Part shown: positions 58,721 through 64,000 of the stretch, in pieces
Position numbering within the stretch: the first letter of the stretch is position 1
How the letters are laid out: each line of letters begins with the position of its first letter
Origin: Talpa occidentalis
Lineage: Eukaryota; Chordata; Mammalia; Eulipotyphla; Talpidae
Direction: 5' to 3'
Length of the DNA: 64,000 nt
Assembly: GCF_014898055.3 (NCBI RefSeq)
Contig: NW_023605083.1
Span: forward strand, 95,815,483-95,879,482
Notes under the pieces: model-generated
Told to the model about the DNA's origin: nothing
The model's input: only the letters and a program-made list of their open reading frames with translations
The model's database searches: none
Made by a program: the position numbers and the translations under genes

Positions 58721-59449
58721 GTGTTGCCAACAGTCTTTGGTGTGCCTTGACTTGTAGACACACCCCTCCAGTTTCTGACTCCATCATCACATGACACACT
58801 CCCTGTGTGTCTTCATCTTTGTCTCTTCTCATCTTCTTACAAGGATAACAGTCAGATTGACTTAGGGAGCCACATACTTCAGTACAACCTCCTCTTAACT
58901 AATTACATTTGCTACAACATTTTGAGCTTTCTGTGGTTAGGACTTCATCATACCTTTTGGCCAGATACAATTTAACTCATAATACCCACAAAGCACACAT
59001 TTGTCATTCAACCAACACCATACTTTTTGCCTGCATTGTGGGAAACTCAGTGTTGGGAACCATAAGGCAAATAAAAATGAATGTCAGATAATTTTTTCCT
59101 TAAGGCATTTTTATCCAAGTAGGAAAAAGAAGAAATGAACACTTTGTAGATAGTGATTAAAGCCAGAGACTTAAGGGGAAATCAAAGCCATACCAGGTAC
59201 TGCAACAGTCCCTGCTTACCTAAGTAAGCTCCTATTGATCCACTCACTGCACAATGGTAGATCTCGTGCCAACCTGCCAGGGCTCTTGGTCAATTTGAAC
59301 CTTAGCCTATTGTTTTTAAAGAATGGCTTTATTTTGTATTGGATTTATAGCCCAAGATGAGGGATGCAAGGAAATAGCAACTAGACCCCTCACTCTGTCC
59401 CCACCAGAAATCACATTTCCCTTCCCATCTTCAAAGACAGCGGACAAGT

Positions 59450-59715
59450 TAAGATTTTTTAAATTTTAAATACAGTTCACATCAGCACGTCAGGTTCATT
59501 TTAGCTCCTTTACTGCCAAGCCTGGGGGCAGGTACTGCTTCATTTTCTCTGCCTTGTCTTTGTCTGTGGTGACCAAGATATGTACAGGTATCTGCTGCAT
59601 CAGACTTAAAACTTCACATTATCCTTGTTTTTCTTGACCTTGATGAATTTGACATCATTCCACTGGACTGTAAGCAGAAAGTCCTTGAGTTCTTCAATTT
59701 TTTGAGGCATAGGTA
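59450..59715 (-). pseudogene. RPL38: RPL38 processed pseudogene
   Basis: Read in reverse, ATG at 59710 begins [14 protein letters not shown] and continues [17 protein letters not shown], matching ribosomal protein L38 of the large subunit. The frame is broken. The codon after KF is TAA (Lys in the parent), and the Arg codon two further on is TGA. A 2-nt insertion after the RYLY-like segment shifts the rest, which otherwise reads toward [11 protein letters not shown] and a TGA (59496-59498). The span from ATG to stop is 215 nt against 213 expected, consistent with the insertion. There are no introns, and an A/T-rich remnant follows the stop. It lies antisense in ARHGAP44 intron 1. It cannot make a ribosomal protein. 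Confidence 0.93.
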
Positions 59716-59779
59716 TAGGGTATACAGAACTGCTCAGGCCTGCAGGACCCAGAGACTCTTACAGCTGCCTTAGCCTTTC

Positions 59780-60430
59780 TTACTTCTCTGTGTGTTGGGC
59801 CAGGCTGCAATTGGGCCAGTCCCCATGTCTCTGTCCTCTATCCTCCTTCCTGCTCCATTTCTTATGATAATGAATTTGCTTTGCATGCCCTAAGGAGCTG
59901 CATATATCATCCTGCCAGTTCAGCTGCACAAATGCAAGACCACAGGATGATGGGCCACCCCCGCTCAGGCCCTCAGGCACCTGGAGCTGATGTTTCTTCT
60001 GGCCTGTGGAGTGTCAGTGCAGTGTAGACCTGAGGTACCCTTTCTCAGACTCACTCTGACCCGCTCTTGTTGGCCCCTTGACCTCACCTCTTTGGTGTCA
60101 CATTTTGGGATTTCTTCTCAATGTTCCGAATAGCAATAGCTTCCTTCTCTATCAGGGTTATTGATGATCTTTTGTCTTTTTGTTGCTGACTAAAAAAGTT
60201 TAAGTATTTGCGAGACTCAATATCTCCTTTTGATAAGCCTAATATTTGTATACCCACCTCACTGGGGCCTTTCAGATTCTGATATGCCCCCCTTAGGTGA
60301 TGGGGCATGCCAGGTCACATACCCAATCCTGTCCTGGGGCATAAAGCTGCCAATTTGTTTTTTGTAAACTTTCTGTACCTTGAACAGATGCAGATTCATT
60401 CCTTACTTGATGCGAAGGACCAGGAAGCTC
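59780..60430 (-). other. Unassigned coding-like stretch on the minus strand
   Basis: Directly upstream of the RPL38 copy (in its orientation), the reverse strand keeps a 74-codon frame at 60084-60308 (MPHHLRGAYQNLKGPSEVG...) and a 66-codon frame at 59780-59980. Composition is closer to coding than to the neighbouring intron, and stops are sparse in alternating frames, as in an old decayed retrocopy. I do not recognise the parent protein. It may equally be chance or an unclassified repeat. Confidence 0.25.
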
Positions 60431-61338
60431 ATTTATAAATAATATAAATAGACCTTATAGACAAATAGAAAACGACATGCATATATATGCATGTGTGCTC
60501 ACGTATATATGCCTATTAATGAATTTTTCTACACTCTACCTAGGTTCCTCCCTTGTTTTTCTTTATGCCTTTTTATCACTTGTTCTTTCCTTATTTTTTG
60601 CTTTTGATTTGTTTTTCCTCTTTGCCTGTTTTTAAAGAAGACCGCATCTCTTCCCACAAATCTTACAGTGTTAGAAATACTGAATGCTGGATAATTGTTA
60701 GGTCAGATTATTGTGGGGAAAAAAAAACCCACCATTCACCTTCTTTCCTCACCCCACCCTGTATTGGAATTCTGGTTCCATTTCCTGTAAAACCTCTCCC
60801 ACAAGCCCTCACCTTACATCTTTCCTGGGTTGTACAGAGAAGCGAGGACAAAAGGACTGCTTCATGTTATTCATTGATCTTAAAGAAACTCCTTGTCCTG
60901 CCTTGCTTATTCTCCCGAGTCGCCTGGAATAGGAGACTTCTGTGGAATATAATAGAGAGGGGAGGAGAAGCAGTTCCCCCTCGTAGTTATCCTTTAGGCA
61001 CTTAGAATGTGCACACTAATATATCAGTGCCTGTTGTATTTCCTTGCAAACATACCCCCTCCCAATACCTTTTCTGTGAGGGAAAGTAGTTGTTTCTCTC
61101 ATAGTCTGTACATGTTTATTATGTTTAACATTGGGAAAAATAGTTCTGGTGTGGTAGAAAAGGCTGAAGTAGTGAACAGAAGAATATAGCATGGTAACGA
61201 TTAAGAGATGAGCAGGATTGTGGGTTAGACAGTTGAATGATCACTGAGGACTGTTATTGGTGTGTAAATCCCAGTACTGCTAGAGAGCACCCAGCACTCT
61301 CTTTTACAGAAGAGTGAGCTAGTCAAAAGAAGATAAGA

Positions 61339-61672
61339 TACACCATGGAATATTACTTAGCATTCAAAAAAGATAAACACATGCAATTTGCAGCAACATG
61401 GATGGCGCTGGAAGGGATCATGCTCAGCGAAATAAGCCAGAAAGAAAAAGAAAAATACCACATGGTCTCACTCATAGCAGGAATCTAGAAAACTTAAATA
61501 AGGGACCAGGAAAATGAATAACTATAAGAAAGTGAAAATCAAAATCAACAAAAAACTATGAACCAGAGACACTTTTTGGGGGTGGGGGGGCGGGAGGGGA
61601 GGGATTGGGGTCAAAATGGGGGGGTTGCAATTGTATGGGGAATATAAAAATAAAATTTATTATTAAAAAAAA
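61339..61672 (+). mobile_element. Young L1 3' end
   Basis: Forward ORF2 C-terminal text (ATGGAATATTACTTAGCATT, then AAAAATACCACATGGTCTC) is followed by a TAG stop, the G-rich 3' UTR (GGGGCGGGAGGGGAGGG), AATATAAAAATAAAATTTAT and a poly(A). The TSD AAAAGAAGATAAGA lies at 61325-61338 and 61673-61686. It is 5'-truncated at about 334 bp and is the plus-strand counterpart of the copy at 24990-25455. Confidence 0.9.
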
Positions 61673-62539
61673 AAAAGAAGATAAGAAACATGCCCAAATA
61701 TGTCAACCTGGAACCCACCTGAATCCAGACACTGACCTGGTCCCAGACTGACCATCTGGTAGCACATTCATGAGCTAGATACAGATCACACCACAAAAAA
61801 CTTTGAAACATCTCGTCTCCTTTTTGCATGAGAAAGCTTCATGGAGGAGGCGTAACTTGAAAATGGGCTTTCAGAATAGTTCAGAGTTAAATAAAGAGAA
61901 GAGCAGACAATCCAAAGAAGAAAAGCAAGGAAGGGAATGGAAGTTGCATTTTTATAGTCAGTGGGATTGGCGAAACTGTTAGAAGGACGTGGGTGTTGTG
62001 GAGGTTGATGGGAGATCAGTTGTGGAGAGCGGGAGTTCGGACTTTAGAGAACCGTGGAAATGAAGCAGAGCTGGTGAGGTGTGTACTGTTAGGCAGTGAG
62101 GAGCTTCTGAAGGCAGTTGAAAAGGGAGGGTGAGGTTAACAGCATTGTTTTTTTAGAACAGTACTTTAACTGCTGCGTAGACTGAAAAAGGGAGAGCCTA
62201 GAATGGAGGAGACCAACGAGGAAAATGTCAAACAGAAGGCAAAGCAGTTGAACCCGTGGATATTTAATTATATTTGGTTGTGAGGTAATGATTTTCTTTC
62301 TTTCCCACGGCTCCTTCTTTATTTATCTTAAAAGTTGTGAGCCTGTAAGTCTACCTTTCCCCATTGTGAGGGTTTAAAAGTAACCATACACCCCCTTTGC
62401 TAAAACTGCTTCATAAGCTTTTAGACTAAAAGGGAAGAAGTTGTAAATTAATTTGAGCAGAATGTGATAAGGGACCCTATTCGGTTGCAATGGCACATCT
62501 CCATCCCTACCATTCTAAGAAGAATAAATAAGTCAAAGT

Positions 62540-64000
62540 AAGAGTCTGAATGTGCCAGATAGGTCTGAAAATTGGAAAGATGCTCTAAACTATCATTAGA
62601 TATTATAGTCTATATTGAAAACTCAAAAACCCACAAATAAGTAATTAGAATTGTTAAGTTTATTAAGGTTGCTTCATATAAAGTAAAGGTGAAGTGAATA
62701 TATTAATAAACAATTCAGTAGACTTCAGAGCAAGGAAAATTACAAGGATAGATGATTTATTAAATGATAAAAAATATACTTCACCAAAGATAACCTCCCC
62801 AAACCAAAAAAACATAATAAACTTAAACATATCACCTGAGAGGAGAGGTTTATAATATACATAGCAAAAAGTGCTAATGCTGAGAAGAGAAATAGACATT
62901 TACAGTTCTAGAGGGGACTTAAACACTCCTCTCTGTTATTGATAGAATTAGCAGACAGAAAAGTAACAAGGGCATATAACTCAATAATACTATAAATTAA
63001 TTTGATCTGATTGACACTTATGGAAAACTTCCAACAAGGAGAAGATGCATACTCTTTTCATGTACCTGGAAATATTCACCAAGTTTGATTTTATCCTCAG
63101 TCATAAAATAAATCTTAAACTTAAATTGATGAAATTACACAAATTATGTTCTTTGACCATAATGGAATTCAACCAGAAATCTATGACAATATATTTCTAT
63201 ATATAGATATAATAAATAGAATTCAGCTAGATAATCTCAATGTTCATAAGCTACATCCTTATAAATAATCAATGGACTTTAGAGGAAATTATATGGGAAA
63301 TTAAAAATTATTTGAGTAACAATGAAAATATAGAATATTAAAATTTGGGGGATATACTTCAGGGAGACATTAAAAGATTAAATACTTGTATTAGAAAAAA
63401 ATGGTATAAAATCAATAATCTAAGCTTTCATCCTAAGAAAACAGAAAAAGAAGAAAATAAGCCCAAATTAAATACAAAGAAAGTAATAAAGGGAGGAATA
63501 GCAATCAAATAGAAAACAGCAAACAGTAGGAAGCATAAGTGATACCCAAAGCTGATGTTCTAAAAATATCCATAAAGTTGGTTCAGCCAAACTGGCTAAC
63601 GTAGATGGAAGACACAGACTGCTATCAGGTTAGGTAAAAGAGTATATCACTATAGATTTAAGAAGTGATTGAAAGTACTACAAGCAACTTTGCATATAAA
63701 TTGGACATTTCAGATAAAATATACCATTTCCTTGAAAGCTGCAACTTATCAAAACTCAATAAAGAAGAAGTAAGTGTCTTTAATAGTCTTATATCCAAAA
63801 GGAAATTGAGTTCATTCGAAAAACAGAACTCCAGGTACAGGAAGTTTTACTGGCAAATTCTACAAAACATTTAAAGAAATAACATCAGTTCTACACAGTT
63901 TCTCTCAGAAAATAGGACACTTCCTATCTATGTGAGGTCATCATTACCCTGATAACGAAAACTATAGATGAATAGTATTCATAAGTAAAGGTACAAAACT
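62540..64000 (+). mobile_element. Old L1 ORF2 region, broken
   Basis: Forward L1 text: GACAGAAAAGTAACAAGGGC, TATTCACCAAGTTTGATTTT, GACCATAATGGAATTCAACC, AAATTGAGTTCATTCGAAAA and TACTGGCAAATTCTACAAAA. The last 69-codon frame (63665-63874) is part of this relic. The element runs off the right edge. A HAL1-type ancestor is also possible. Confidence 0.7.

Larger units (their letters stand above)
42858..64000 (+). other. ARHGAP44: ARHGAP44 intron 1 (5' part)
   Basis: The intron continues beyond the window; no second exon is visible. It starts in the CpG island, then becomes AT-rich. Identified pieces: MIRs, two L1 3' ends, a SINE, an MLT1-like LTR, a Tigger-like relic, an RPL38 retrocopy and a long old L1 at the right end. 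Stretches at 43150-46000, 46500-48450, 51430-52800 and 54350-56140 show no supported gene or recent repeat. Confidence 0.8.

Noticed and set aside
42858..64000. Search for ARHGAP44 exon 2
   Set aside because: No frame beginning with the expected residues after TVGR (AEKTEV-like) with a suitable phase-2 acceptor was found. The intron continues past the window.

Overview
The window is vertebrate nuclear DNA from a placental mammal, read along the + strand. It carries spliced exons with GT/AG boundaries, tRNA-derived SINEs with target-site duplications (TSDs), L1 3' ends, MIRs, MER5A-like and Tigger-like relics, and a CpG-island promoter. I recognise two protein-coding genes, both on the + strand: the 3' two-thirds of MYOCD (myocardin) and the first exon of ARHGAP44 (RICH2). 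The same neighbour order is known on human 17p12. The dominant SINE (head GGCCTCCCTGGTGG, body with a CCGCTGCTCCCCTCAGCAG block) is not Alu, B1, carnivore, horse, cetartiodactyl, shrew, hedgehog or vesper-bat type as I know them. I cannot name the species. A laurasiatherian such as a talpid mole is only a guess by elimination.

Layout. Positions 1-26786 hold MYOCD exons 6, 7, 8, 9, 10, 10a, 11, 12 and the coding part of exon 13 (human numbering). They encode the last ~806 residues, or ~854 with cassette exon 10a. All splice phases join without a break. The encoded parts are the basic SRF-binding region, the poly-Q tract, the SAP domain, the leucine zipper and the C-terminal activation domain. 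The N-terminal RPEL exons lie upstream of the window. Positions 26787-30876 are almost free of interspersed repeats and are probably a long 3' UTR. They include matches to miR-9 and miR-1 seeds. Positions 30900-42300 are intergenic: SINEs, old L1 pieces, Tigger-like relics and two solo LTRs of one family in opposite orientation. A CpG island at about 42380-43110 contains a full ZNF143-type motif, three short upstream ORFs and the ARHGAP44 start codon at 42805. The remaining 21 kb is ARHGAP44 intron 1, holding old repeats, a young L1 3' end, a SINE, an MLT1-like LTR and a decayed RPL38 retrocopy.

Myocardin is the SRF coactivator of cardiac and smooth-muscle genes. ARHGAP44 is a BAR-RhoGAP acting on Rac/Cdc42 at membranes. 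Nothing in the sequence links the two beyond adjacency. I found no prokaryote-like defence, CRISPR or novel enzymatic system. The points of interest are regulatory and evolutionary: the crowded surroundings of exon 9, the cassette exon, the uORF-rich ARHGAP44 leader, several perfect hairpins that look like template-switch scars, and lineage-specific transposons.
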